A DNA stretch of 28,613 bases from JBMNHG01 sp045627705 (lineage in GTDB: Bacteria; Verrucomicrobiota; Kiritimatiellia; RFP12; JBMNHG01), in the NCBI GenBank assembly GCA_045627705.1, contig JAZQOE010000062.1, positions 1 to 28,613 on the forward strand. Reading direction: 5' to 3'. Numbering within the stretch: the stretch's first letter is position 1; each line of letters starts with the position of its first letter. The notes below the pieces were generated by a model. The model saw nothing but the letters and a program-made list of their open reading frames with translations, made no database searches and had not been told where the DNA came from. Both the position numbers and the translations under genes were made by a program. This document shows positions 1 through 8,427 of the stretch, piece by piece.

Positions 1-30
1 GGGGCGTCAACGCCCCGGCGCGCCTTTTTT
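1..30 (+). terminator. Rho-independent terminator, left half cut off by the window edge
   Basis: A GGGGCG stem (1-6), TCAA loop (7-10) and CGCCCC stem (11-16) are followed by GGCGCGCC (17-24) and six T (25-30). GGCGCGCC is self-complementary, so the complete hairpin probably starts with another GGCGCGCC before base 1, giving a 14-bp stem and a T6 tail. It would end a rightward gene left of the window. If an A-tract precedes it, it would also stop the leftward GH2 run; that part is not visible. The stem shares GGCGCGCC-T6 with the dispersed palindrome described below. Confidence 0.7.
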
Positions 31-161
31 CCACTTGCCAACTTGAAACTCCGCCAACTCCATCAACTTGGCAACTCGCGACTGCCACGGCACTGCTTGA
101 CTCGTTCGGGTAGTCGGCAACTGGCAGTGCAACGCAGTCCCGCGTTGGCAAATGGGCAAGT
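31..161. other. Spacer with degenerate CAACT-type short repeats
   Basis: No gene is seen here. The stretch is rich in short related words: GCCAACTTG, GCCAACTCC, TCAACTTGG, GGCAACTCG and GGCAACTGG. It also has an inverted pair TTGCCAAC near 35-42 and GTTGGCAA near 144-151. It may form secondary structure downstream of the GH2 gene, but no T-tract terminator for the leftward transcript is visible inside it. Confidence 0.4.
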
Positions 162-2138
162 TCAGCTGCGGCATTCACCTGCCCAGATTTCCTTGAGCGC
201 GAGGGCGGCGGGCTTTGGACGACCGAAGAAATCGACGATGGCGGTGTTGCCAGTGCAAGGGAACCCATCGTGGCCCATCCAGATTATCATGCCGCCGATT
301 CGAGGAAACCGGGCAAGGGCGGAACGAGCGGCATAAGCGAGCGCTTCCGCCTGGCGTCGCTGCGACCAATCGACATACTCCGCAATGTCGGCGGGTTCCC
401 GTCCCATCCGCGTCTTGAAGGTATCCCACTGCACCCATTGGAATGTACGGCACCAAAGCGGATTTTCGACATTGCACGGCATCAGCGGCGCGCCGCCGGC
501 AGTGTATTCGAGCACGTCAAGCGGACTCGCCGATGGAAAACCCGTTTCTGAACGGAATAGCGCATCGTCCGCATCCCAGTATTCGCGCCATTCGTCCATG
601 TCCTCGCAGTTCCACGGACCATGCACGTCCCAGTGCAATCCTTTCCCGTTCTCTTCCTTCACTGCGTAGAAACGCGGGCCTGACGCGGATGTCTCAAGAA
701 AGCGCCGTCCAGGATCCTCGGCGGCGACAAGCGCATCCAATCGCGCAATGAGCGGATGCTCCTTTGTAACGGGCCTGCCAATGCCGACCTTCCCGCCATC
801 AAGCGCCCCTTGAAGTTCGTTGCCTCCACACCAAAGCAAGAGCGACGCGTGATGCTGCCGACGCACGATGTACGTCTGAGCGATATCGCAAAGGTCCGCC
901 ATCGCCCTTGTATCTTCCGGCGGCCAGTTTTCAAGACCCGAAGAGCAAATCGGGAACTCCTGCCATACGAGGATCCCCAGCTCGTCGCAGATTGAATAGA
1001 ATGTCTCATCAGGCAAGACCGCACCGCCCCAAACGCGGAAGACATTGCACCCGATATCGCGATACAGCGAAACCAGATCGCGCACTGACTTTGCATCGCA
1101 ATCGGCAAAGACCGCCTTTGGCGGCGTCCAGTCGATGCCTCGAAGGAAGACTGGCTTGCCGTTAATCACGCACAGCCAAGGATCGGCGCCTTCGGGTGCG
1201 CCCTCGCACTGATGCCATTCAATGTCGCGGAATCCAATGGTGCGCTCGACGGAATCCAAGATGACGCCATCGCGACCGACAAGCGAAACCGCAAGAGTAT
1301 AAAGCGGCTGCGCACCTTCCGTCGCCGGCCACCACGGCTCCACATCGAGCGAGTCGAAAGCGACTCCCGCCGCGAATGAAGACGCGGGAACGCTACGCGA
1401 AAAAAACGGCGCGCCGTTTTTTCCGCGCAATGAAAGTTCAACCGTCGCTTCCGTCGCATCGCCGTCGATCACGCCCCACACCCGCAGTTTCCCGCGATTC
1501 GAGACAATGTCAAAACCTGTGGTCGCACGGCATTCGGCGAAGTTCGCTCCGCGCTTCGCGACAAGCGAAACGGAATCGAAGATGCCGATCTGGACAATGC
1601 GGGAAGTCCAGTCCCAGTAGTAGTTGAAGCGCGTCTTCCACTCCGTCATCTTCGACGTCTCGCCAACCTGGCCGAGCCAGCGCGGGGGACACTCGAATAC
1701 AAACACAAAACGGTTGTCACGTGATGGATCAAGGAATCCCGTGATATCGAACGCATGCGGGACGAAGGTGCAGTTGAAGGTGCCGACCTCGGAGTTGTTG
1801 ACGAACACGCGCCCGAATGCGTCGATCCCCTGGCAATCAAGGCAGATAGTTTCACCGGCATGCGCCTTGATCCAATCGGCCGGAATCATCGTTTCGACAA
1901 GCCAATGACGATTTTCAACCCATTCGCAAGCGCGTGCGTTCAACCCGACATTCCAATCCGGAATCACGCCGGCGGCAAGAAGCGCTCCCTGAACCGAACC
2001 AGGGAGCGCGAACGGAATGGCGGGAACATCGGCACCGACAAGTGCCTGCGTCTCCATCGTGAGTGCCGCCCGCCACTGTTCGGGATGAAAGCCGGACACT
2101 TTCCATTGGAGAGTCGAAAGGTCGAAAACCGTCTTCAT
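162..2138 (-). CDS. Glycoside hydrolase family 2, beta-mannosidase-like, cytoplasmic
   Basis: 658 aa. The N-terminal jelly-roll domain has the mannosidase-type motif PGSVQGALLAAGVIPDWNVG and a tryptophan-rich stretch, followed by an Ig-like domain (about 200-310) and a TIM barrel. The acid/base is Glu441 in WCGGNE and the nucleophile Glu531 in SETGFPS, both matching GH2 mannosidases. The protein is about 150-200 residues shorter than usual beta-mannosidases and lacks the C-terminal beta domains. There is no signal peptide, so it probably cleaves beta-mannosides or related glycosides inside the cell. I chose ATG 2138 because GAAGGG lies nine bases upstream; a longer start at 2171 would run further into the upstream gene. 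It is last in a leftward run. A palindromic repeat encodes KNGAPFF near residue 240 in the Ig-like domain. Exact substrate is not determined. Confidence 0.85.
   Translation of the reverse strand: MKTVFDLSTLQWKVSGFHPEQWRAALTMETQALVGADVPAIPFALPGSVQGALLAAGVIPDWNVGLNARACEWVENRHWLVETMIPADWIKAHAGETICLDCQGIDAFGRVFVNNSEVGTFNCTFVPHAFDITGFLDPSRDNRFVFVFECPPRWLGQVGETSKMTEWKTRFNYYWDWTSRIVQIGIFDSVSLVAKRGANFAECRATTGFDIVSNRGKLRVWGVIDGDATEATVELSLRGKNGAPFFSRSVPASSFAAGVAFDSLDVEPWWPATEGAQPLYTLAVSLVGRDGVILDSVERTIGFRDIEWHQCEGAPEGADPWLCVINGKPVFLRGIDWTPPKAVFADCDAKSVRDLVSLYRDIGCNVFRVWGGAVLPDETFYSICDELGILVWQEFPICSSGLENWPPEDTRAMADLCDIAQTYIVRRQHHASLLLWCGGNELQGALDGGKVGIGRPVTKEHPLIARLDALVAAEDPGRRFLETSASGPRFYAVKEENGKGLHWDVHGPWNCEDMDEWREYWDADDALFRSETGFPSASPLDVLEYTAGGAPLMPCNVENPLWCRTFQWVQWDTFKTRMGREPADIAEYVDWSQRRQAEALAYAARSALARFPRIGGMIIWMGHDGFPCTGNTAIVDFFGRPKPAALALKEIWAGECRS
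1396..1427. repeat. Palindromic element copy 1, inside the GH2 gene
   Basis: Core CGGCGCGCCG (1407-1416) is flanked by A7 and T6, then CGCG on both sides; 30 of 32 bases pair. Read in the gene frame it gives KNGAPFF. It lies in a loop-like part of the Ig-like domain, away from the catalytic residues. Confidence 0.85.
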
Positions 2139-2147
2139 TGTGTGACA

Positions 2148-2153
2148 CCCTTC
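2148..2153 (-). promoter_or_regulatory. Ribosome binding site GAAGGG of the GH2 gene
   Basis: GAAGGG on the minus strand lies nine bases before ATG 2138 and overlaps the stop codon of the upstream flavoprotein gene. It fixes the GH2 start at 2138. Confidence 0.6.
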
Positions 2154-3453
2154 AAATTGATTTGGAGGCAAGGTAGGCGCTGGCGAAGGCCCAGGTCAGG
2201 TTGAATCCGCCGCATGGGGCGTCGAGGTCGAGGATTTCGCCGGCAAAGTAAAGCCCTTCGACAATCTTGCTGCGCATTGTCGCGGGATCGACTTCGGAAA
2301 GAGCTACGCCGCCGCGCGTGACCATCGAATGATCCCATCCGCCAGTCGATTCGATGGCGAGCGGAAAGGCGCCGCAAAGCGAGACAAGGCGGGAAAGGGA
2401 TGATTTGTCCGTCTGCGCAAGCGGGGCATCGGGAATGCCCGCAACGGCGCAAAGCGCTTGCGCGAAGGCGCGCGGGAGTTCACCGGCAAGCAGGTTGCGG
2501 ATCGCCTTGCCGCCATTCGAGGCGCGCCATTTCGCGAAGATCGAACGCCATGCTTCTTCATCACGCGAGGCAATCGGCCGAATGGAAATCGCTACAGGAT
2601 CAGCGGAAGCGCCCGAAGCGCGTTGCGCCGCCAACGATTCCGAAACCGCGCCAGAAATATTCAGCACGGCGGGACCGCTCACGCCATGATGGGTGAAGAG
2701 CACTGCGCCTCGTTCCTCGTGGGCCATGCGGCGTCGCGGCGAGGTCGCGTCGCGAGGTGGCTCGAAGCGGACGATTGCATCCTCGAGCGAAACGCCCGGA
2801 AGCGATTTCGCCCAGTCGTCAGCCGCATCAAGCGGCACGAGCGTCGGGATAGGCTGGACGATTGCGTGGCCGACACCGCGGGCGAGCGCAATCCCGCTTC
2901 CATTCGAACCGAGAGGCGGCATGCTATGTCCGCCGGCGGCGAGAATCACACGTGGCGAATCAATGACACCGTTGGAAGTTCGCACGCCGCAGATTGCGCC
3001 GGAATCATCGCGCAAGAGTTCTTCGGCCAAAGTGTCTTCGAAGATTTTCACGCCATTGCGGCGTGCCGTCGCGCAAAGTGCTTCAAGCACGTCGGACGCA
3101 CGATGGGACGCCGGAAATACGAACCTCCCATCCTCCACCACCGATGCAACGCCGGCATGCGCGAACCAATCGCGGATCGCGCGGGGCGGGAACGCGCGAA
3201 GGGCGGGAGTGATGAAGCGGCCTTGACGCCCGAAAAGCGGCGGTATGGAATCGTCTGGAAGCGCTGTCGTGAAATTGCAGCGTCCGCCACCTGTCGCGAG
3301 AATCTTGCGCCCCGGCGCGGAAAGGCGTTCGATGACGGCAACGCGCAAGCCGCGCGGCGCATGGCAGGCAGCCATGAGGCCCGCGGCTCCACCGCCAATT
3401 ATCACTATGTCGAATTGATTCATCTGCATGGGCCACCAAACGTTTCGCTTCAT
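2152..3453 (-). CDS. HI0933/YhiN-family FAD-dependent flavoprotein (aminoacetone oxidase-like)
   Basis: 433 aa, the usual length for the family. The N-terminal dinucleotide fold has VIIGGGAAGL (17-26), followed by the family motif GRKILATGGGRCNF. The C-terminal FAD closure is GLYFAGEILDLDAPCGGFNL. It is probably a cytosolic FAD oxidoreductase; the physiological substrate of this family is poorly defined. ATG 3453 overlaps the upstream stop codon as ATGA, which suggests coupled translation. Met9 and Met11 are also possible starts, and Met11 (3423, just before QFDIVIIGG) gives the more typical N-terminus. It is the fifth gene of the leftward run that includes folC. Confidence 0.88.
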   Translation of the reverse strand: MKRNVWWPMQMNQFDIVIIGGGAAGLMAACHAPRGLRVAVIERLSAPGRKILATGGGRCNFTTALPDDSIPPLFGRQGRFITPALRAFPPRAIRDWFAHAGVASVVEDGRFVFPASHRASDVLEALCATARRNGVKIFEDTLAEELLRDDSGAICGVRTSNGVIDSPRVILAAGGHSMPPLGSNGSGIALARGVGHAIVQPIPTLVPLDAADDWAKSLPGVSLEDAIVRFEPPRDATSPRRRMAHEERGAVLFTHHGVSGPAVLNISGAVSESLAAQRASGASADPVAISIRPIASRDEEAWRSIFAKWRASNGGKAIRNLLAGELPRAFAQALCAVAGIPDAPLAQTDKSSLSRLVSLCGAFPLAIESTGGWDHSMVTRGGVALSEVDPATMRSKIVEGLYFAGEILDLDAPCGGFNLTWAFASAYLASKSI

Positions 3454-4208
3454 TTGGCGATTTTACGGACTTTGGAAACTGTCCATTGGATTACGGCGGC
3501 GATCGCATCGAAAGTCCAAATGTATGCGTCGATAGCATGGCTCCCAAGTGTCGGGAAGAATTCAGCCGCAGTCGCGGGAGTGGTCGCGATGACCCAGAGA
3601 CAGACGCCGAAAACATTGAAGATGTAGATCAGCACATACGAGAAGAGATGGCCGTTTTCGATGATGTCCGGCTGGTGGATCGAAAGCGAGATGACAGTGT
3701 AGCTCACATGGTGTCCCCAGGCCATTCCCATGATGAAGAGCCAAAGCGCGCGCCACGGACCGGGATCGACGAAGAAACAGAGAATCCACCAGATGACGAT
3801 GGCGATGACAGCATAGAATGGGAAGAAGTATGGGGCGAGACCGATAAGCGTGTTCGTGCGCGAGAGCATCACATACCCGCCATCTTCATCGATCTTGATC
3901 TTCCCGACCTTCACGCCCGAAAGCAACGCCCAGATTGCATGGGTCAATTCGTGTCCGAGTATGTATGGCTTCGCCGAAACGGGGAGGAAGAAGTGTATGG
4001 TTATCCAAAGGATGAATCCGCAGATGAGCGCCCATGTGTCCAGCGAGAGGTGAAGCGATGCCGCTTCGGGCGTCACTGGCTGTAGCATGCTGAAGAGCGC
4101 CACGGTGAGCGCCCAGCAAAAAGGCAGAAGCAGAAGCGCAACCAGCACCCTGAGGAATGCTCGTCCAGGGCCGTGTCCGCCATTTTGTTTCTGGTTTCGC
4201 TGCGGCAT
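3450..4208 (-). CDS. Putative M50B-like membrane metalloprotease
   Basis: 252 aa. Several hydrophobic segments (about 18-42, 58-80, 120-150, 155-175, 190-210) mark an inner membrane protein. GHELTHAIWALLSGVKVGKI contains HExxH at His86-Glu87-His90, as in site-2-type zinc proteases. The classical LDG motif for the third ligand is not obvious; PDIIENGH (about 177-184) might supply it. I read it as a distant M50/M50B relative with unproven activity. It starts three bases after the folC stop and ends with a four-base overlap with the flavoprotein gene, so it is surely co-transcribed. No clear Shine-Dalgarno sequence precedes it. A Pro/Gly/Asn/Gln-rich cytosolic N-tail precedes the first membrane segment. 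Confidence 0.65.
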   Translation of the reverse strand: MPQRNQKQNGGHGPGRAFLRVLVALLLLPFCWALTVALFSMLQPVTPEAASLHLSLDTWALICGFILWITIHFFLPVSAKPYILGHELTHAIWALLSGVKVGKIKIDEDGGYVMLSRTNTLIGLAPYFFPFYAVIAIVIWWILCFFVDPGPWRALWLFIMGMAWGHHVSYTVISLSIHQPDIIENGHLFSYVLIYIFNVFGVCLWVIATTPATAAEFFPTLGSHAIDAYIWTFDAIAAVIQWTVSKVRKIAK

Positions 4209-4211
4209 GGT

Positions 4212-5558
4212 TCAGTTGACAGGCTTAAGCAGTTCCGATGGATCGGGTGAAACGTTGTCGCCCTCGATCAGCGAAAGTGCTTCGCCGGCGAGGTAGAGCG
4301 ATCCGCAGACGAGTACCATGCCGCTGTTTTCGCGCGCCCATTGTTTCGCTTCCATGAGGGCGCGCGGCAATTCCGAAAGGCCTGTCTCCAATCCAGCCGC
4401 GCGGAGCAGCACCGCGCATTCCTCTGGAGGCAGCGTGCGCGGAGTGGGTGTCGCGACCGCCCAGGCGCGCTTGGCGACTGGCGCCAGGAGGCGTATCGCG
4501 GAAGAGACATCCTTGTCGGCGCAGAAGCCTGTGACCAGCGCAATCGGGCCTTTGAACTTGATGGCCTTCAGCGATTGACGGAGCGCACGAATCGCATGTG
4601 GGTTGTGTGCGCCGTCGATGATGATCGGGGGATCCTTCGAAACGAGATCAAAGCGTCCTGGCCAGCGCGCATTGGAGAAGCCCTCGCGGATTGCGTCATC
4701 AGGCATTTCAATTCCAAGAACGCTTGAGAGCACGTCGATCGCCGCAAGCGCGGTCGCCGCGTTTTGCGCCTGGTATGCGCCGACAAGGCCAAGTTTGACC
4801 TTGCCTAGATCGCGCTCCGATGACGAAAGCCGAAGCGTTAACCCATCGAGGCTCGCGGATGAAAGCGCAGAAGTCACGACTGAAGGCGAATCAATTAGCG
4901 GCGCGCCGTTTTCCCGCGCTATTGAAACGAGGGCCGCATGCGCCTCTTCTTCGAGCGGGCCAAGCACGACAGGGCGTCCGCGCTTGATGATTCCGCCCTT
5001 CTCGCGTGCGATGGCGGCTAGAGTGTCGCCGAGGTATTCGCAATGTTCCAGGCCGATCGAGGTGATTACGGACACAAGAGGCGTGATCACGTTTGTCGCA
5101 TCGAGTCGTCCGCCAAGGCCGACCTCGACGACTGCGAGTTTAATGCCCGCGTCGCGGAACGCGGTGAATCCAGCCGCTGTCGCGACTTCGAAGAATGTCG
5201 GTTCGCCAAGTTCGGCGGGAAGCGATGATGCGGCGGCTTCGACCTTGTCGAGGGCGGCGGCGAGTGCAGTGTCGGAAAGCGGCGCGCCGCGAATAACGAT
5301 GCGCTCGTTGAACTTGCGGAGGTGAGGCGATGTGAATCGCCCGACGCCGAAGCCTGCGGCATCGAGGGTTTCCGCTATGAGGGTGGCGACCGATCCCTTG
5401 CCGTTTGTGCCGGCGACATGCACGGCGGCGAACGAATCCTGCGGATTGCCAAGCGCACCGAGAAGCGCAGTGATACGCCCGAGTCCGGGCTTCATGCCGA
5501 AGCGACGGCGTTGGAATAGCCTTTCAAGCCTTGTGTCGAGATTGCATGCCGATGACAT
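4212..5558 (-). CDS. folC: Bifunctional folylpolyglutamate synthase / dihydrofolate synthase
   Basis: 448 aa. This is a Mur-ligase family enzyme that adds glutamate to dihydropteroate and to folates using ATP. The P-loop is GTNGKGS (50-56), followed by FTSPHL, the FNERI strand, VVEVGLGGRLDATNVI, and DGAHNPHA in the C-terminal domain. Length is close to other bacterial FolC proteins (about 420-440). The start at 5558 has GAAG a few bases upstream and leaves eight bases after the previous gene. The segment RENGAPLI resembles the palindromic-element peptide, but family members normally have similar residues there, so I consider it native. It is the third gene of the leftward run. Confidence 0.95.
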   Translation of the reverse strand: MSSACNLDTRLERLFQRRRFGMKPGLGRITALLGALGNPQDSFAAVHVAGTNGKGSVATLIAETLDAAGFGVGRFTSPHLRKFNERIVIRGAPLSDTALAAALDKVEAAASSLPAELGEPTFFEVATAAGFTAFRDAGIKLAVVEVGLGGRLDATNVITPLVSVITSIGLEHCEYLGDTLAAIAREKGGIIKRGRPVVLGPLEEEAHAALVSIARENGAPLIDSPSVVTSALSSASLDGLTLRLSSSERDLGKVKLGLVGAYQAQNAATALAAIDVLSSVLGIEMPDDAIREGFSNARWPGRFDLVSKDPPIIIDGAHNPHAIRALRQSLKAIKFKGPIALVTGFCADKDVSSAIRLLAPVAKRAWAVATPTPRTLPPEECAVLLRAAGLETGLSELPRALMEAKQWARENSGMVLVCGSLYLAGEALSLIEGDNVSPDPSELLKPVN

Positions 5559-5566
5559 TGCTTCAA

Positions 5567-7249
5567 TCAGTCTTTCTTTTGGGCTTCGTAGATTGTCCAG
5601 TTGCCAAGCCCGGGGACATCGAATGCCGCGAGCGCTTCAAGCGTGAATCCGCAGTCGGGAGGAAGATTTGCGCGACCGAGGGGATTACCGTCGGTTCGGA
5701 GAAGGTAGGCGACTTGTCGTCCTTCGCCGATAAACTCATTCGCTAGCGACGCATGGCGTTGCCTTAAGCCTTCCCAGCCCAGCTCGTCGTAGAGCGGCTG
5801 CAGTTTGCGGCGGCGCGATTCCTGGACTTTGATCGGCCAGCGATTCCAGCGTTCGTACCCTTCGCGTTCCCATGGTTCCTTCCAGTACGGCATTTCCTGG
5901 TCGAGGATGCCGGGGTTGAATGCGAAGAGGCGATAGGGTTCGTAGCGGCGGAATGCGCCGACACCGAGATCAAGGGGTTGCTCCATGAACAGCACGGCGT
6001 CTTCGCGCAGGTGCGGACGAATCGCCTTGCCCGTCTCGGACTGCATGTAGCCCGAATGGCTCATGGACTGTCCCCAGAACGGCTCGGCGACCTTCGGTAG
6101 CCACGAAAGCACGGCGATTGCGGCAAAGCATGCGAGCAGCGTCCTGGGATGTTTGCGCGATGATACGAGGGATTGCATCGCAAGCAGCGCGAAGAAGATG
6201 AAGAGAGGCGTCAAAGGATAGAAAAAGCGCGTGAAGGCATTGCTCCACGGCGCCCAGTAGTAGAACATGTACGGGGCGGTAGCGACGATCATGCATTCGG
6301 CGCCGACAACGCGCACAAGGCGGTTGCCGCATGCCAGGACGCCAGCGATGGCGAGCGCGAAGAGCATGATCCCGCAGTCTTCGTTGAGACCGTGGATGAC
6401 AGTCGCGATGTTTTCCAAGGCATACGCGGTCTTCAACGCCTGCTGCTCGCCGGTGAGGAAGTACCCGCTATGGAACGGGCTTCCAAACCATCGCCAATGG
6501 TAGAGCGCGATCAGGATCGGGATGACGGCGTAGGCCAGACCTAGCGCAACCGCGGAAAAGACGGCGCGCCGTTTTTCCGCGGTGAAGCCGCCGCTTGCGC
6601 GAAGCGCGGCGACAACCGTCCACACAATCGCAGTCCCTAGCGGAAGCGCGTAAAGAATCGCGGTGTGACGCGCGGCGACAGCGCACCCTAGCGCTATGCC
6701 GGCGCCAATCGCCGAAGCATAGCCCTTGTTTTTGGCCCAATGGCCGAGCATCGCAAAGCCGCAGACAAGCGCACATCCTTCCATCGCATGCGCGAGGGGA
6801 TATCCCGAATACGACTGGAAGAACGGGTGTAGCATCAACAGCCATACGCCGGCCGCAGAGGCGAATCTTCCTAGCCGCAGGCGGAACAGGAACCATGCGC
6901 CCACGAGCGTCAGGAACCCGAGTATCGGATTCACGGCGAATACGGCCATGTCGCTTCCGCCCGTGATCCTGTATGCCATGCCAATGAGAAACGGGTATCC
7001 GGGCGCATATTTCGGTATGAGCTCGCCACGGTCGTTTTCGACCCACACGTGGTTGATCTGCTCGAAGGGAGTGCGCGGCGGACGCCCCGCCATTTCACCC
7101 GCGGCGAGACGCTTGCCGAGGATGATGTAGCCTTCGCAGTCCTTTTCGTTCGTGCCTGGCACGAAACACTTCGACTGCAAAAACAGATAGAGCGCCAGAG
7201 CCGCGAAAAGCGCGACAAGCGAGAGGATTGTCTTCCAGCGTTGCTTCAT
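5567..7249 (-). CDS. GT-C type membrane glycosyltransferase (family 39/83-like)
   Basis: 560 aa. Starting at ATG 7249 (MKQRWKTIL) there is one N-terminal membrane helix, a first periplasmic loop with acidic residues (EKDCEGYIILGKRLA), and about ten further hydrophobic helices to residue 410. A soluble C-terminal domain follows. This matches the dolichyl/undecaprenyl-phosphate sugar transferase fold (ArnT/PMT-like), which would transfer a lipid-linked sugar outside the cytoplasmic membrane. Acceptor and donor cannot be read from sequence. The open frame runs on to 7429, but that part lies inside the upstream nucleotidyltransferase gene and is not protein-like. The gap to that gene is 11 bases, and pairing with a sugar nucleotidyltransferase fits. 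A palindromic element encodes EKRRAVF near residue 225, just before a membrane helix. Confidence 0.8.
   Translation of the reverse strand: MKQRWKTILSLVALFAALALYLFLQSKCFVPGTNEKDCEGYIILGKRLAAGEMAGRPPRTPFEQINHVWVENDRGELIPKYAPGYPFLIGMAYRITGGSDMAVFAVNPILGFLTLVGAWFLFRLRLGRFASAAGVWLLMLHPFFQSYSGYPLAHAMEGCALVCGFAMLGHWAKNKGYASAIGAGIALGCAVAARHTAILYALPLGTAIVWTVVAALRASGGFTAEKRRAVFSAVALGLAYAVIPILIALYHWRWFGSPFHSGYFLTGEQQALKTAYALENIATVIHGLNEDCGIMLFALAIAGVLACGNRLVRVVGAECMIVATAPYMFYYWAPWSNAFTRFFYPLTPLFIFFALLAMQSLVSSRKHPRTLLACFAAIAVLSWLPKVAEPFWGQSMSHSGYMQSETGKAIRPHLREDAVLFMEQPLDLGVGAFRRYEPYRLFAFNPGILDQEMPYWKEPWEREGYERWNRWPIKVQESRRRKLQPLYDELGWEGLRQRHASLANEFIGEGRQVAYLLRTDGNPLGRANLPPDCGFTLEALAAFDVPGLGNWTIYEAQKKD
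6550..6582. repeat. Palindromic element copy 3, inside the GT-C gene
   Basis: Core CGGCGCGCCG (6562-6571) has arms CCGCGGAAAAGA and TTTTTCCGCGG; the arms differ by one extra base on the left. In the gene frame it reads EKRRAVF, a different frame from most copies. It sits between two hydrophobic segments. Confidence 0.8.
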
Positions 7250-7260
7250 CTGTTGATCCG

Positions 7261-8199
7261 CTACATCGCGGGATATTCGCCGGCGTTGACAAGCGCCGCG
7301 ATCGAATCGACCACATGCCGGCGGTCTTCGCGGTAGGTGACGCCGAACCAGCGCGACGATGTCGGGAGCACCTTGACTGTCGCCGCGCCTTCGTTGACGA
7401 GGTCGTTGACGACGCCGGGGAGATACCACTCTGACTTCGGCTCGCTACCATGCGCGTCCATCCATGCGGGGAAGCGGTCGATGAGATGGCGGAGGAATGC
7501 CGGCGGGAAGCCCCACATGTTCATCGAGACAAGTTCCTCGCCAGTGAGGGCGACGGGCGCGGCCGCGTTTTCAGTGTTTGCGATGCCACCATCGGGAGCG
7601 CGCCCGATCTTCGTCATCTCGGTAACATTCCGCAGCATGCCGTCATCCGCGACATCGCAAACGCCGCGGGAAACCGTTCCGTTCTCGGAAAGCGTGGCGA
7701 GCAAGCGGAAGCCGACCATCGCATACGATGTCGGGCTCGGCGAGGACAAAAGGAATTCGCCGAGTTTCGCGAATGCGTCGCGTCCGTAGAAATCATCGGC
7801 GTTGATCACGGCGAACGGCGCGGCGCCTACGGCGTTGCGCGCGGCGCGGGCGGCATGCGCGGTGCCCCACGGCTTGGTGCGCCCTTCGGGAACAGCGAAG
7901 CCAGAGGGGATGTCGTCGATCGACTGAAAGGCGTATTCGATCTCGATCCTGCCTTCGTAGCGCGAGCCGACCTGCTTGCGGAACGCATCCTCGAAATCGT
8001 GGCGGATCACGAATACGACCTTGCCGAAACCTGCGCGGATTGCGTCGTAAACGGAGTAGTCCATGATGATCTCGCCGTTTGGCCCGACAGGCTCCATCTG
8101 CTTTATTCCCCCGAAGCGGCTTCCCATTCCGGCGGCAAGAATCACAAGCACGGGCCTGCAACCCGGGGCGGCTTCGGCTGTGCGGACTGGAGTTTTCAT
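7261..8199 (-). CDS. Sugar-nucleotide (NDP-sugar) nucleotidyltransferase family protein
   Basis: 312 aa. The N-terminus carries the nucleotidyltransferase signature ILAAGMGSRFGGIKQ (20-34), and NADDFYG supplies the metal-binding acidic residues. The family forms NDP-sugars from sugar-1-phosphates, so the product is likely a sugar nucleotide for glycan or envelope synthesis; the exact sugar is unknown. I chose ATG 8199, with AAGGGA upstream, because the open frame to 8841 crosses a TATAAT box and another gene. This is the first gene of the six-gene leftward run. Its predicted leader of about 115 bases contains a palindromic element. Confidence 0.85.
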   Translation of the reverse strand: MKTPVRTAEAAPGCRPVLVILAAGMGSRFGGIKQMEPVGPNGEIIMDYSVYDAIRAGFGKVVFVIRHDFEDAFRKQVGSRYEGRIEIEYAFQSIDDIPSGFAVPEGRTKPWGTAHAARAARNAVGAAPFAVINADDFYGRDAFAKLGEFLLSSPSPTSYAMVGFRLLATLSENGTVSRGVCDVADDGMLRNVTEMTKIGRAPDGGIANTENAAAPVALTGEELVSMNMWGFPPAFLRHLIDRFPAWMDAHGSEPKSEWYLPGVVNDLVNEGAATVKVLPTSSRWFGVTYREDRRHVVDSIAALVNAGEYPAM

Positions 8200-8267
8200 G
8201 GAGAATCCCTTTTCTGTTCTTTCGGTTGTGTCGCCGCATCGATTCCTTGAAACGGCGCCAGGCGCGG

Positions 8268-8293
8268 CGAAAAAGCGGCGCGCCGTTTTTTCG
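8268..8293. repeat. Palindromic element copy 4, in the 5' leader of the nucleotidyltransferase
   Basis: CGA5-G-CGGCGCGCCG-T6-CG is symmetric over 26 bases with one mismatched pair. It is the only convincing copy outside a coding region. In RNA from the TATAAT promoter it would form a hairpin about 70 bases before the start codon. Confidence 0.8.
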
Positions 8294-8322
8294 TGACGGT
8301 GCAGCCACATTGCAAGGTGGAG

Positions 8323-8351
8323 ATTATACCCGCGGAATGTGGTGAAATCCA
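8323..8351 (-). promoter_or_regulatory. Probable promoter of the leftward six-gene run
   Basis: The minus strand has a perfect TATAAT at 8328-8323, with a weak -35 (TGGATT) 17 bases upstream. Transcription would start near 8316 and give a leader of about 115 bases to ATG 8199. Confidence 0.5.
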
Positions 8352-8390
8352 CACGCATTGCATTGGATGGCCAGGGCGGACATTGCCATC

Positions 8391-8420
8391 TTGACTGCTG
8401 GCTACAATCTCCATTAACAT
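8391..8420 (+). promoter_or_regulatory. Candidate promoter of the UroD-like gene, almost leaderless
   Basis: TTGACT (8391-8396) and TAACAT (8415-8420) are 18 bases apart, with ATG at 8428, seven bases after the -10. An alternative -10 is TACAAT (8403-8408). Either gives no leader or about 13 bases, with no Shine-Dalgarno sequence. Confidence 0.35.
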
Positions 8421-8427
8421 TTTTCCA

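Noticed and set aside
2458..3627. 389-codon plus-strand open frame opposite the flavoprotein gene
   Set aside because: The minus-strand frame has clear FAD motifs; the plus-strand translation has none.
4899..4918. Palindrome-like segment CGGCGCGCCG-T4 in folC
   Set aside because: Only one arm is present, and RENGAPLI resembles residues normally found at this position in FolC, so it is probably native sequence, not an inserted element.
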